Assembly (NCBI RefSeq): GCF_010501095.1
Contig: NZ_QVMP01000014.1
Coordinates: 1-64,000, forward strand
DNA: 64,000 bases
Reading direction: 5' to 3'
DNA from: Dysgonomonas sp. 520
GTDB lineage: Bacteria; Bacteroidota; Bacteroidia; Bacteroidales; Dysgonomonadaceae
Numbering within the stretch: position 1 is the first letter of the stretch; every line of letters begins with the position of its first letter. The position numbers and the translations under genes were made by a program. Below the pieces are notes generated by a model. The model was not told where the DNA came from, ran no database searches, and saw nothing but the letters and a program-made list of their open reading frames with translations. Below, piece by piece: positions 1 to 9,627 of the stretch.

Positions 1-788
1 GCAGTTTAATTTTATTGATTTTTTTAGCCGTTACGGCTCTAAAAGCACAGGTGGGTGTGAACACGGAAAACCCGCAGGGTATCTTCCACATCGACGGGAA
101 AAGAGACACAAATGGTAACACAAACGTCGCAGATGATGTGGTGGTAGATACTCTAGGCAGAATTGGAGTAGGGACGAACAACCCACAAACGAAAGTAGAT
201 ATCAGAACGACAACAAAAGGTAGCGGTTTTCGTCTGCAAGACGGTTCACAGCAAACAGGAAAAGTATTGACAGCAATGGATAATACAGGGCGTGCCGAAT
301 GGCAAGAAATCGGCGTGAGAATAACAGCACCTTCGGGTACATTTACTAGAGAAGGTATTGATATCCCGGAATTTGGAGGACATTCGCCATTGAGGGATAC
401 CGGAGCGAGATTGACCATCCCTCCCGGAAAGTGGTTTGTAATGGTTTCTTTGCTGGCTGAACCTTCAAACAAATCTGTTGTACCTCCTGCAACAGACATT
501 ATTAATGCACATGTATATACAAGAACGACTCTCAGTGCCGTAAATGCAGCAGATGATGGTTATATCCATTATGATGGCTCTTCACTTGTTGGAGGTCAAG
601 TAAAACCATATGGTTTTACTACCTTTTCAGGATTCTTCATCATAAGGAACTCTCATACAGCAAGCATACCCCTTCGGTTGGATGTTCAAACCTTGAATTA
701 TGGAGCTCCATCAAGAATGTGGCCAATAATATTTGCTAGGGCTGCCCACCTAGAAAACTCAATAGCAGCCTTTATGCTCTCCGAATAA
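1..788 (+). CDS. Secreted surface protein, 5' end cut by window edge
   Basis: The reading frame is open from base 3, and the window appears to start about 10 nt inside the gene. The evidence is that the gene at 63714 begins MKKSSLILF and its DNA lines up with base 1 onward here. The protein has a signal peptide ending near KAQ, then the motif VGVNTENPQGIFHID, then a GVGTNNPQTKVDIR segment. Such VGINT/GIGTxxP repeats are common at the start of Bacteroidota surface proteins of unknown function. The last 150 residues (from ITAPSGTFTREG) look like a beta-sandwich, possibly TNF/C1q-like, but this is inference. It is a paralogue of the truncated gene at 63714. No function can be assigned. A strong terminator follows at 812. 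Confidence 0.8.
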   Translation, partial: SLILLIFLAVTALKAQVGVNTENPQGIFHIDGKRDTNGNTNVADDVVVDTLGRIGVGTNNPQTKVDIRTTTKGSGFRLQDGSQQTGKVLTAMDNTGRAEWQEIGVRITAPSGTFTREGIDIPEFGGHSPLRDTGARLTIPPGKWFVMVSLLAEPSNKSVVPPATDIINAHVYTRTTLSAVNAADDGYIHYDGSSLVGGQVKPYGFTTFSGFFIIRNSHTASIPLRLDVQTLNYGAPSRMWPIIFARAAHLENSIAAFMLSE

Positions 789-811
789 GAGTATAATCTA
801 TATGTAACAAG

Positions 812-843
812 GGCAGAAAAACACATAATTTTCTGCCTTTTTT
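812..843 (+). terminator. Rho-independent terminator after the first gene
   Basis: Inverted repeat ggcagaaaa / ttttctgcc (812-820 and 829-837) with an 8-nt loop, followed by six T. It lies 23 nt after the stop codon at 788 and separates this gene from porX. Confidence 0.8.
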
Positions 844-917
844 GTTTTCGATATATCATTTATTGCAGATTACCATTATTTAAGAGTTATGATATTATAA
901 GTACATGTTAAATTCGT

Positions 918-925
918 TACTTTTG
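918..925 (+). promoter_or_regulatory. Candidate -7 box for porX
   Basis: TACTTTTG matches the Bacteroidota sigma-A -7 consensus TAnnTTTG and sits 27 nt before the porX start codon. No convincing -33 TTTG is present at 19-21 bp spacing, so this rests on one box only. Confidence 0.35.
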
Positions 926-951
926 AACATGAAAAAAGTAATAGAATTGAG

Positions 952-2496
952 ATGAAGAAAAAACGAATACTTTGGGCAGATGACGAAATAGATCTTTTAC
1001 GCCCACATATTTTGTTTCTGAGCGAGAAAGGCTATGAATTGGCTACTGTCAACAGTGGGCAGGATGCCATAGAGGCTTTTTCGGAAGAGACTTTCGATAT
1101 GGTTTTTCTCGACGAAAATATGCCGGGTATTACAGGACTTGAAACTCTTTCCCGATTGAAAGAAATCAACCCGAATGTGCCTGTGATAATGATTACCAAG
1201 AGCGAAGACGAAGGCATTATGACCGATGCCATCGGGAAAAAGATTGCCGATTATCTGATCAAACCCGTCAATCCCAACCAGATATTGATGTCGATCAAGA
1301 AAAATCTGCACAAAGATGATATCGTGACCGAGGCTACCCTCGAAGGTTATCGTGAAGAATTCAACCGGATTGGCATGCAAATAAACAACGCCTCATCGCC
1401 CGAAGATTGGATGGACGTTTATAAAAAAATCGTTCATTGGGAAATGGAGCTGACCAGTTCCGAAAATCCACTACTCGATCTTCTGAAAATGCAAAAACAG
1501 GACGCCAATGTCGCTTTTTCTAAATTTGTAAGGAAGAACTATGAGTCGTGGGTGAATAATTCGGACGACAGACCCGTTTTGAGTCCCGACTTATTCAAGA
1601 AGAACGTATTTCCATTGCTGGATGATGGTGAAAAAGTATTCTTCATTTTAATCGACAATTTCCGTCTCGACCAGTGGATGGAAATAAAAGACCTGTTGGC
1701 TTCTGACTTTACTTTCAATGAAGACTTGTATTACAGTATCCTCCCTACGGCAACACAATATGCACGAAATTCTATCTTTTCGGGATTGATGCCTTTGCAG
1801 ATAGCCGAAATGTTTCCTGACCTTTGGATTGATGAAGATGAGGAAGAAAGTAAAAACCTGAACGAAGAGCCACTGATTCAAACACAGATAGATCGTTTCA
1901 GAAAGAAATACAGCTTTTCGTACAATAAAGTCCTCAATTCGACACATGGCGAAAAACTAATCCAAAACTTTAATCAACTGGATAATAATCAGCTGAATGT
2001 GATAGTCCTGAACTTTGTTGATATGCTTTCGCATGCTCGTACCGATTCGAGAATGATTCGAGAACTTGCATCGGACGAGGCAGCATATCGTTCGCTTACC
2101 CGTTCGTGGTTCAAACATTCAAGCACGAGCGATTTGTTCAAAAAATTGGCAGAAAAAGGATATAAGGTGATTTTAACCACAGATCATGGAACCATACGTG
2201 TGAAAAATGCCTTGAAAGTGATTGGAGACAAAGCAACCAACACAAATTTGCGATACAAGCTGGGAAGAAATCTGAATTACGATCACAAAAAAGTTTACGA
2301 GATACGTGAGCCTGCAAAATACGGTTTGCCAAGTCCCAATATAAGCACGAAGTATATCTTTGCTTATAATGACGATTTCTTCGCTTATCCCAACAATTAC
2401 AATTATTATGTGTCGTATTACACCGATACATTCCAGCATGGAGGCATCTCGCTCGAAGAAATGATAATTCCATTAATCACACTTAATCCGAAATAG
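952..2496 (+). CDS. porX: PorX, T9SS response regulator with PglZ domain
   Basis: Two-domain cytoplasmic regulator of 514 residues. Residues 1-125 form a receiver domain: acidic DDE at 10-12, the phospho-acceptor Asp54 in FLDENMPG, and Lys in YLIKPVNP. The remainder is a PglZ/alkaline-phosphatase-like domain with FILIDNFRLDQW, LPTATQYARNSIFSG and TTDHGTIRVKN metal-site motifs. This architecture is diagnostic of PorX, which with the histidine kinase PorY controls the type IX secretion system in Bacteroidota; its PglZ domain has been described as an oligonucleotide phosphodiesterase. Its presence fits the T9SS sorting domains on the proteins at 28757 and 35986. PorY and the structural por genes are not in this window. 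tsaE follows 6 nt after the stop, so the two may be co-transcribed. Confidence 0.95.
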   Translation: MKKKRILWADDEIDLLRPHILFLSEKGYELATVNSGQDAIEAFSEETFDMVFLDENMPGITGLETLSRLKEINPNVPVIMITKSEDEGIMTDAIGKKIADYLIKPVNPNQILMSIKKNLHKDDIVTEATLEGYREEFNRIGMQINNASSPEDWMDVYKKIVHWEMELTSSENPLLDLLKMQKQDANVAFSKFVRKNYESWVNNSDDRPVLSPDLFKKNVFPLLDDGEKVFFILIDNFRLDQWMEIKDLLASDFTFNEDLYYSILPTATQYARNSIFSGLMPLQIAEMFPDLWIDEDEEESKNLNEEPLIQTQIDRFRKKYSFSYNKVLNSTHGEKLIQNFNQLDNNQLNVIVLNFVDMLSHARTDSRMIRELASDEAAYRSLTRSWFKHSSTSDLFKKLAEKGYKVILTTDHGTIRVKNALKVIGDKATNTNLRYKLGRNLNYDHKKVYEIREPAKYGLPSPNISTKYIFAYNDDFFAYPNNYNYYVSYYTDTFQHGGISLEEMIIPLITLNPK

Positions 2497-2502
2497 ACTT
2501 CT

Positions 2503-2919
2503 ATGAAACAACTTACAATACAATCTCTTGACGCAATTGACGAAACAGCCCGCGAGTTTATAGAGCAAATGGGGGATAATACCGTTTTTGCCTTTCATGG
2601 AAAAATGGGAGCAGGAAAAACCACTTTCATTAAAGCCATTTGCGAAGAACTGGGAGTGGAAGATGTGATCAACAGTCCTACTTTTGCCATCGTAAACGAA
2701 TATCGCTCAGGTACGGGCGAGTTGATTTATCATTTCGATTTCTATCGTATTAATAAAGAAGAAGAAGCATTTGATTTTGGCTACGAAGACTATTTTTATA
2801 GCGGAAGCCTCTGTTTTATCGAATGGCCGGAAAAAGTGCAGTCGCTTTTGCCTCACGATGTGGTGAACGTGACCATCGAAGAACAGGCAGACGGAAAACG
2901 TATCGTAATAATTGAATAG
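2503..2919 (+). CDS. tsaE: tRNA t6A biosynthesis ATPase TsaE
   Basis: A 138-residue P-loop protein with Walker [10 protein letters not shown] at residues 33-41, [17 protein letters not shown] and FIEWPEKV, all hallmarks of TsaE. TsaE binds the TsaB-TsaD complex and its ATPase activity is needed for the threonylcarbamoyl transfer that makes t6A at A37 of ANN-decoding tRNAs. Length is normal for the family. The gene lies 6 nt after porX and 5 nt before the phosphatase gene. tcdA, which converts t6A to cyclic t6A, lies 1.1 kb downstream, so two steps of one tRNA modification are close together. Confidence 0.95.
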   Translation: MKQLTIQSLDAIDETAREFIEQMGDNTVFAFHGKMGAGKTTFIKAICEELGVEDVINSPTFAIVNEYRSGTGELIYHFDFYRINKEEEAFDFGYEDYFYSGSLCFIEWPEKVQSLLPHDVVNVTIEEQADGKRIVIIE

Positions 2920-2924
2920 AATTT

Positions 2925-3989
2925 ATGAAAAAGTTAGATATTATAACAATCACATTGTCAGCTATCTGGATGATGTTAGCATGCGGAGATAAAAACAAAA
3001 CTACTATGACAAAAGCAGAATATTCGGGCGAAGATATTTCAAACATAGCCACTATCGAGAGGAATAAAGATACAAAAAAGGCGTCTCTAAAAATAGAGAC
3101 AGACGGAAAGTGGACACTCTATTCAGGACTGACGGTTGAAAGCATAGATTTTTCCAAACCTGTGGCAGAAGGTGAGGGTAGTGGAACATTTGCCCTGAAT
3201 GTACCTGATTCGGTCAGAAGTTATTTCCAACTGGAGACAACAAACGGAAAAGCTATTTTAGCCGAAAGGCATTTGCCAATGACAGGAGGTTATAACTTCC
3301 GCGATTTGGGAGGTTTCAAAACAAAGGATGGCAAGTATGTGAAGTGGGGAAAGGTTTTCCGTTCGGACGATCTGCATCACCTCACAGATCAGGACTTGCA
3401 GTATTTGGCAAGCATTCCGGTTGTCACGATTGTTGATTTCCGTTCCGATGAAGAGATAGAGCCGGCTCCTGACAAAAATCCGCCTTCCGTTAAAAATAAC
3501 TTTGCATTGTCAATCAGTCCGGGTAATGTTATCGACTTTATGACAACATCAAAACCAGCCGAAGAATTGATGAAAGACCTGAATGTTCAGCTGGTAACAG
3601 ATAGTTTATATATTGCTCAATATAAAGAATTTTTCTATTTGCTTCAGAACAAGGATGATGTGCCATTGATGTTTCACTGTTCGGCAGGGAAAGACCGCAC
3701 AGGAATGGGGGCGGCATTGTTCCTTTACTCGCTAGGGGTAGATGAAAAAACAATCATGGAAGATTATATGATGTCTAATGTCTATTTGGGAGACAAGTAT
3801 GCTGAATACATAGAGAAAAACCCGAACCTGAAATCTTTATTTGAGGTGAGGGCAGAATATATCGGTGCGGCTATGGATCAGATAAAAAAAGATCATGGCT
3901 CGGTAGAAAAATACCTGACAGACGTTTTAGGTGTCGATCTACCGAAAATGAGAGAAATGTACTTGTATTCAGTTAACAGTCATCAGTGA
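2925..3989 (+). CDS. Tyrosine-phosphatase-like lipoprotein
   Basis: A 354-residue exported protein. The N-terminus has a signal peptide ending in the lipobox LAC (Cys20), so it is probably a lipoprotein. Residues about 25-110 form a small domain of unknown type. From residue 120 (GGYNFRDLGGF) it matches the Y_phosphatase3/IphP-like protein tyrosine/serine phosphatase family: FRSDDLHHL, then the P-loop HCSAGKDRTG with catalytic Cys252 and Arg258 (CX5R). The substrate is unknown; phosphoprotein, phosphoinositide or another phosphoester is possible. It starts 5 nt after tsaE and is probably part of the same operon. A functional link to t6A is not implied, since the protein should sit outside the cytoplasm. 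Confidence 0.85.
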   Translation: MKKLDIITITLSAIWMMLACGDKNKTTMTKAEYSGEDISNIATIERNKDTKKASLKIETDGKWTLYSGLTVESIDFSKPVAEGEGSGTFALNVPDSVRSYFQLETTNGKAILAERHLPMTGGYNFRDLGGFKTKDGKYVKWGKVFRSDDLHHLTDQDLQYLASIPVVTIVDFRSDEEIEPAPDKNPPSVKNNFALSISPGNVIDFMTTSKPAEELMKDLNVQLVTDSLYIAQYKEFFYLLQNKDDVPLMFHCSAGKDRTGMGAALFLYSLGVDEKTIMEDYMMSNVYLGDKYAEYIEKNPNLKSLFEVRAEYIGAAMDQIKKDHGSVEKYLTDVLGVDLPKMREMYLYSVNSHQ

Positions 3990-4032
3990 TCAGTTCAACT
4001 TTCTACTTAAAACTTATTTCTCATAACTTGCA

Positions 4033-4827
4033 ATGAGCTTAGAACAAGATATTTTCAGCCGTACAGAACGCCTTGTGGGTGAAGAAACGATGGACAGGAT
4101 AGCCAACAGCAAAGTTATCATATTTGGTGTTGGAGGGGTTGGCAGTTGGTGCGTGGAAGGGTTGATCAGATCGGGGATCAGGCATCTCACTATGGTAGAT
4201 TCCGATCTGGTGTCAGTCACCAATATTAATCGTCAATTGCCCGCTACCACTAAAACCGTAGGGCATGTGAAAGTGGAGGTTTTGAAACAACGGATGTTGG
4301 AAATAAACCCCGAAGCCGAGATTGTAGCATTACAGAAGATATACAGTAAAGATACTTATCAGGAGTTTGAACTGGACAAGTACGATTATATAATTGATGC
4401 AATAGACAGCCTCGAAAATAAAGTGCATCTGATTCAGACCGCCACCAAGACAAGTGCAACATTCTTTTCTTCGATGGGTGCAGCCTTGAAGCTGGATTCT
4501 ACGAAGATTGAAGTGTCCGAGTTCTGGAAAGTGAGAGGTTGCCCTTTGGCTGCGGCATTGAGGCGCCGGCTGAAAAAGTCGGAAATGCCATCCAAGAAAT
4601 TTCTTTGTGTATATAGCGAAGAAGTTTTGGAAAATAAAGGCTTAGGCCTGGTCACAACAGAGGAAAACATAGAAAGCAGCATAGTTCGGGGCGACCCGGA
4701 ACTAGCTCTTAACGATTGGAATGAGAAAAAAGCACAAATAAACGGAACATTGGTTCATGCCACGGCTATTTTCGGTTTCACTTTGTCGGGATTGGTTGTT
4801 CAGGATATAATTAGAAAAAGCAATTAG
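4033..4827 (+). CDS. tcdA: tRNA threonylcarbamoyladenosine dehydratase TcdA
   Basis: E1-like/ThiF-fold enzyme of 264 residues. It has the nucleotide-binding loop GVGGVGSW at 32-39, the conserved VDSDLVSVTNINRQ, DAIDSLENK and the family-typical SSMGAALKLD. TcdA uses ATP to cyclise t6A to ct6A at tRNA position 37, with help from CsdA/CsdE-type partners. Length and motifs are normal. The start at 4033 is the only one that precedes the conserved FSRTERLVG segment. yaaA follows 5 nt after the stop. Confidence 0.93.
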   Translation: MSLEQDIFSRTERLVGEETMDRIANSKVIIFGVGGVGSWCVEGLIRSGIRHLTMVDSDLVSVTNINRQLPATTKTVGHVKVEVLKQRMLEINPEAEIVALQKIYSKDTYQEFELDKYDYIIDAIDSLENKVHLIQTATKTSATFFSSMGAALKLDSTKIEVSEFWKVRGCPLAAALRRRLKKSEMPSKKFLCVYSEEVLENKGLGLVTTEENIESSIVRGDPELALNDWNEKKAQINGTLVHATAIFGFTLSGLVVQDIIRKSN

Positions 4828-4832
4828 ATATA

Positions 4833-5594
4833 ATGATAGTAACACTTTCACCTGCTAAGATGATCAATTTTGCAGAAGAAGATATTGAGGCAGGGCAAAC
4901 AAAACCCCGATTCGACAAACAAGCAAAAGAGTTGAACTCTTTGTTGCAGAATCTGAACATGGAGGACGTGAAAACCCTGATGAAGATAAATCCTGCGCAG
5001 GCAATGGAAGTGTATCAATACATACATGGTTTCGGTTCGGGAAAAGCTCCGGAAAAACAAGCCGCATTTGCATATAATGGAATTGCCTATTCGGGTTTGA
5101 ATGTCCGTGGTTTCAGTTCTTCGGAACTGGATTATTTGCAAGATCATTTGGTTGTCCTGTCCGGGCTTTACGGAGCATTGCGCCCTCTGGATATGATAAA
5201 GCCATATCGTTTGGAAATGCAGATAAAACTGGAAAACGATAAGGCAAAAGATCTTTACGCTTACTGGAAACCTACATTGACGAACTATCTTTCAGAGAGG
5301 CTTTTAGCCGATGACAAAATATGGGTGAACCTAATGTCGACGGAATACACAAAGGCTATCGACAAGAAAAAATTGCCTGAAGGAACACAGATTATCACCC
5401 CTGATTTTAAAGAACAAACAGATAAAGGATACAGGCAGGTTGTGGTCTACACAAAAAAAGCAAGAGGCATGCTTGCCCGGTTCATCCTGAAGCATCGCCT
5501 CACCTCGGCAGACGACCTGATGGCATTTGATGAGGAGGGTTATTACTACTCGCAAGAACTGTCTACACCAAACAATCCTGTGTTTGTCAGATGA
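4833..5594 (+). CDS. yaaA: Peroxide stress protein YaaA (UPF0246)
   Basis: A 253-residue YaaA/DUF328 protein. Family motifs include MIVTLSPAKMINF at the N-terminus, AYNGIAYSGL, LVVLSGLYGALRPLD, KPYRLEM and the C-terminal ARFILKHRL segment. In E. coli YaaA lowers free intracellular iron during hydrogen peroxide stress, and the fold binds DNA. The gene begins 5 nt after tcdA, so co-transcription is likely. No OxyR-type site was seen. Confidence 0.92.
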   Translation: MIVTLSPAKMINFAEEDIEAGQTKPRFDKQAKELNSLLQNLNMEDVKTLMKINPAQAMEVYQYIHGFGSGKAPEKQAAFAYNGIAYSGLNVRGFSSSELDYLQDHLVVLSGLYGALRPLDMIKPYRLEMQIKLENDKAKDLYAYWKPTLTNYLSERLLADDKIWVNLMSTEYTKAIDKKKLPEGTQIITPDFKEQTDKGYRQVVVYTKKARGMLARFILKHRLTSADDLMAFDEEGYYYSQELSTPNNPVFVR

Positions 5595-5674
5595 TGACAA
5601 TATTATTTTATAGAGAAGGAAATAATATTTTAACAAAAAATCCCTACTTTTATATCTCATAAAAAATTATAGCT

Positions 5675-8203
5675 ATGAGACTGAAAATAGCGTTTGTAAT
5701 AGCATTTATCCTATTAGGTCTTAACACTTTTTGTCAGAAGAGTGTTGAGTTGAGCAGGGTATATCGGGCAAAGCCGATAAACGTAGATCTACCTTTCATG
5801 GTAGACTCAACCAACATGAAAGGTGATAAATTTCAGAATAAAGACTTTCTTCAGACATACATATCCATTCCGGGTATGGATGCTTTCACAGAAGAATTGA
5901 AAACTGATGTATCCGGTTACTTCTTTCTGTCGAAAGCACAAAAAGGGGCAAGGTTTCATTTGCTTTCTTTCGATTTCAGTACAGATAAACAAGGAAAAAC
6001 CAAACTCAAGGTTATCGGACCAAGCATGTATGAGGTATATGTAAACGGGGAAAAGAAGCACACGAAAACAACTGTGGAAGACAGCCTGTCGCAGGCTAAA
6101 TTTTCCGAAATATCTTTTTCGGCAATTCCGGGAACATACAATATCCTGATAAAATATATGAGTCTGCCGACAAACAAATCGCCTGAGGCCATGAAAGTTG
6201 TTCTGGAGGCGGAGAGCAAAGACTCAAATATAAATTACACTATTCTGAGGAATGCCGACAAGCGTTTCGTAAACATTAAAGACATAATACAGGGAAAAAG
6301 GGTTACTTCCTTGTCCACTTCGCCAAATGGCACGCATATCTTGCTAAGCTACGCTACCACGAAAGACGATGGAAAAATCTTTCAGGAAAAGGAACTGTTG
6401 AATGTGAAAACAAACAGGCGGGTTTCGTTGGCAGTCAGTCGCAATTATAGCTGGATGCCTGTGTCGGATAAGTTTTATTACGAAGACAAATCGGAAAAAG
6501 AACTGAAAGTCGTGGTTGTCGATCCCGAAACACTTTCCGAGTCTGTCATCGCCCGGAACATCCCTTCCGGCAGTTATCTTTTTACGCCCGACGAGAAATC
6601 ATTGATTTATGCGGATAGTGATGAAGCGAAAAAAGGAAATACAAGTCTAATTAGATTGAAGTCGCCCGAAGATAGGCAGCCGGGTTACGACAACCGTTAT
6701 TTTGTTTCCAAATACGATATTGAGACAGGAGTAAAACAACGCCTTACTTACGGAAAAAGATCGACCTCCATTAATCATATAACTAACGATTCTCGTTATC
6801 TGTTATTCTCGACAAGGAAAGAGATCACAGAACGTCCTTTCAGCCAGACTTCTATGTATATCTTGGATATGCAGGAAATGAAAGTCGATACGCTTTGGAC
6901 GGACGAGGGTTATGCAACCTCCGCTAAATTTTCTCCCGACGGAAAACACGTTTTGATAAAAGGTTCGGCGGAAGCCTTCGGAGGTATCGCAAAAAACTTA
7001 AAAGATGGTGAAATTCCCAACAGTTTCGACGGGCAGGCCTTTATTATGAATGTTGCCACAAAGAAAGTGGAAGCTATAACACGCGATTTTACCCCTAGTG
7101 TAGAGAAAATCTATTGGAGTTCGGGCGATGGCATGATCTATCTTGCTACTTACGACAAGGATTATGAACGTATCTACAGATACAATCCCGATAAAAAGCA
7201 ATTCAAAATGCTTCCGTTGAAAGAAGATGTGGTTCGTTTATTCTCGCTTTCGGGCAATAGTGCGTCCGCTTCTTATGCAGGAACAAGTATTTCCAATTCG
7301 TCCCGTGCCTATCATCTGGATTTGAAGAACGACAATTCCACTTTGATTGCCGACCCTTCGGGAAAACGTCTGTCGGAGATACGACTGGGAGAAACAAGGG
7401 ATTGGGTATTCACAGCATCGGACGGAACGAAAATAGACGGTCGTTACTACCTCCCTCCTAATTTTGACGGTACGAAAAAATATCCGCTCATTGTGTATTA
7501 CTACGGGGGAACGCTACCCACAGCCCGCACGTTGGAGGGTGCTTATCCGCCACATGTATATGCGGCTTTGGGTTATGTGGTTTATGTATTGCAACCAAGC
7601 GGGGCAACAGGATACGGGCAAGAATTTGCAGCACGGCATGTCAATACTTGGGGAAAACGCTCGGCAAACGATATAATAGAAGGGACGAAACAGTTTGTGA
7701 GCGAACATTCTTTCGTGAACGGAGAAAAAATCGGCTGTGTCGGTGCATCATACGGAGGGTTTATGACCATGTATCTGCAAACACAAACAGATATGTTTGC
7801 GACGGCGGTTTCTCATGCGGGAATCAGTTCAATCTCCAGCTATTGGGGCGAGGGTTATTGGGGTTATACGTACAACTCCATAGCCAGTGCAGATAGTTAT
7901 CCCTGGAACAATAAAGAGCTTTATGTAGATCAAAGTCCGTTGTTCAGTGCCGATAAAATCAATACTCCGCTATTGCTTTTGCACGGAACCGAAGATACGA
8001 ATGTGCCGGTTGGCGAAAGCATCCAGATGTATACGGCATTGAAGATATTGGGAAAACCGGTCGAGTTTATTCAGGTGAAAGGCGAAAATCATAGTATCAA
8101 AGACTACAATAAACGTCTTCAGTGGAATTATACCATCTATGCGTGGCTTGCCAAATGGTTGCAAGACGATTCGTCGTGGTGGGATAGCTTGTATCCGAAC
8201 TGA
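5675..8203 (+). CDS. Prolyl-oligopeptidase-family (S9) serine peptidase, exported
   Basis: An 842-residue protein. Residues 1-20 are a signal peptide, followed by an N-terminal beta-sandwich extension (about 20-200), then a WD40/beta-propeller-like domain (about 200-570), then an alpha/beta hydrolase domain. The nucleophile Ser692 lies in GASYGG. The probable acid is Asp in HGTEDTNVP and the catalytic His is in GENHS. The order Ser-Asp-His and the propeller domain are typical of S9 peptidases, which cleave short peptides after proline or small/basic residues. The signal peptide points to the periplasm or cell surface, where it would act with the M16 genes downstream in peptide scavenging. Substrate preference cannot be read from the sequence. 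Confidence 0.92.
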   Translation: MRLKIAFVIAFILLGLNTFCQKSVELSRVYRAKPINVDLPFMVDSTNMKGDKFQNKDFLQTYISIPGMDAFTEELKTDVSGYFFLSKAQKGARFHLLSFDFSTDKQGKTKLKVIGPSMYEVYVNGEKKHTKTTVEDSLSQAKFSEISFSAIPGTYNILIKYMSLPTNKSPEAMKVVLEAESKDSNINYTILRNADKRFVNIKDIIQGKRVTSLSTSPNGTHILLSYATTKDDGKIFQEKELLNVKTNRRVSLAVSRNYSWMPVSDKFYYEDKSEKELKVVVVDPETLSESVIARNIPSGSYLFTPDEKSLIYADSDEAKKGNTSLIRLKSPEDRQPGYDNRYFVSKYDIETGVKQRLTYGKRSTSINHITNDSRYLLFSTRKEITERPFSQTSMYILDMQEMKVDTLWTDEGYATSAKFSPDGKHVLIKGSAEAFGGIAKNLKDGEIPNSFDGQAFIMNVATKKVEAITRDFTPSVEKIYWSSGDGMIYLATYDKDYERIYRYNPDKKQFKMLPLKEDVVRLFSLSGNSASASYAGTSISNSSRAYHLDLKNDNSTLIADPSGKRLSEIRLGETRDWVFTASDGTKIDGRYYLPPNFDGTKKYPLIVYYYGGTLPTARTLEGAYPPHVYAALGYVVYVLQPSGATGYGQEFAARHVNTWGKRSANDIIEGTKQFVSEHSFVNGEKIGCVGASYGGFMTMYLQTQTDMFATAVSHAGISSISSYWGEGYWGYTYNSIASADSYPWNNKELYVDQSPLFSADKINTPLLLLHGTEDTNVPVGESIQMYTALKILGKPVEFIQVKGENHSIKDYNKRLQWNYTIYAWLAKWLQDDSSWWDSLYPN

Positions 8204-8283
8204 ATTTTTTCAGCTTGTTTGTGACGAAAAGCAGGATTTAGCGACAAATAGAATTAAAAACACATATAATAAATACATAATTT

Positions 8284-9603
8284 ATGAAAAAAATCTTCTT
8301 ATCATTGGGGTTACTTTTCATGGGGGGTGTTGGTGTCGTATCGGCCCAGCACATCGAATTTGAGGAATATACCCTTAGCAACGGATTGCATGTGATTTTG
8401 CATCAAGACAAATCCGTTCCGGTTGTTACTACCTCCGTAATGTATCATGTAGGAGCAAAGGACGAACAACCAGACCGCACAGGCTTTGCACACTTCTTCG
8501 AGCACCTGCTTTTCGAAGGAACCGAGAATATTGGCAGGGGCGATTGGTTCAAAATCGTATCGGCCAATGGCGGACAAAACAATGCGAATACTTCGGATGA
8601 CCGTACTTATTATTACGAGACATTTCCGTCAAACAATCTGCAATTATCGCTTTGGATGGAAGCGGAGCGTATGCTTCATCCCGTCATCAATCAGATTGGA
8701 GTTGATACGCAAAGGGAAGTTGTGAAAGAAGAAAAACGTCTGGGTGTCGATAATCGCCCTTACGGACGGCTGTTTGAGGCTGTGAAATCGAATATATTTA
8801 AGCATCACCCCTATCGTTGGACAACAATAGGCGATATGGATCATATTGATGCGGCAACATTGGCCGAATTTCAGGCTTTTTTCAAAAAATTCTATATACC
8901 CAACAATGCCGTGTTGGTGGTTGCGGGAGACTTTGATAAAGCGCAGGCTAAGAAATGGATAGACGAATATTTTGCTTCTATACCCAAAGGCGCGGATATT
9001 GTGAGAAAACAATATACGGAAGAACCTATTACCAAGCAAATCAACGCTAAATTTGAAGATGAGAACATACAGATTCCGATGTTGCTGAACGTATACCGCA
9101 CCCCATCGTTCAAAGAGCGTGATACTTATGCGCTCGATCTTGTTTCGGATGTGCTGAGTTCGGGAAAAAGTTCAAGGCTGTACAGAAGATTGGTTGATAA
9201 GGAAAAAACAGCACTCGACGTTAGTTCGTTCATCTATCCTCAGGAAGATTACGGAACATATTTTATTTATGGTCTGCCAATGACAGGGAAAACCATGGAA
9301 GACATGCAAATCAGCATTGATGAGGAAGTGAACAGGATTTGCACGGAACTGATCACTGAAGATGAATATCAGAAATTGCTGAATAAGGTTGAGAATAGTG
9401 TTGTAAGTCAAAATTCCTCTACCGATGGTGTTGCTCACAACCTGGCTACTTACTATTTGCTCTACAAAGACGTGAATCTTATCAATAAAGAGATAGATAT
9501 TTACAGGTCTATAACCCGTGAAGAAATAAGGGATGTGGCTAAAAAATACTTGAAACCTAATCAACGTCTGGTGCTTGATTATGTACCCAAAAACGCTGAA
9601 TAA
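8284..9603 (+). CDS. M16 zinc peptidase, exported, catalytically intact
   Basis: A 439-residue member of peptidase family M16 (pitrilysin/insulinase). After a signal peptide ending at VSAQ, the inverted zinc motif HFFEH spans residues 70-74, with Glu73 as catalytic base. The third ligand is probably Glu150 in REVVKEEKR. A Gly-rich segment (VSANGGQNNANTSDD) follows the zinc motif as usual. The length is that of a single M16 alpha/beta half-pair. The gene is paired with the M16-like gene 24 nt downstream, which lacks the zinc site. Such pairs typically form a heterodimeric chamber that degrades peptides. Confidence 0.93.
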   Translation: MKKIFLSLGLLFMGGVGVVSAQHIEFEEYTLSNGLHVILHQDKSVPVVTTSVMYHVGAKDEQPDRTGFAHFFEHLLFEGTENIGRGDWFKIVSANGGQNNANTSDDRTYYYETFPSNNLQLSLWMEAERMLHPVINQIGVDTQREVVKEEKRLGVDNRPYGRLFEAVKSNIFKHHPYRWTTIGDMDHIDAATLAEFQAFFKKFYIPNNAVLVVAGDFDKAQAKKWIDEYFASIPKGADIVRKQYTEEPITKQINAKFEDENIQIPMLLNVYRTPSFKERDTYALDLVSDVLSSGKSSRLYRRLVDKEKTALDVSSFIYPQEDYGTYFIYGLPMTGKTMEDMQISIDEEVNRICTELITEDEYQKLLNKVENSVVSQNSSTDGVAHNLATYYLLYKDVNLINKEIDIYRSITREEIRDVAKKYLKPNQRLVLDYVPKNAE

Positions 9604-9627
9604 CAAATAAACATCAGAAACAATAAA

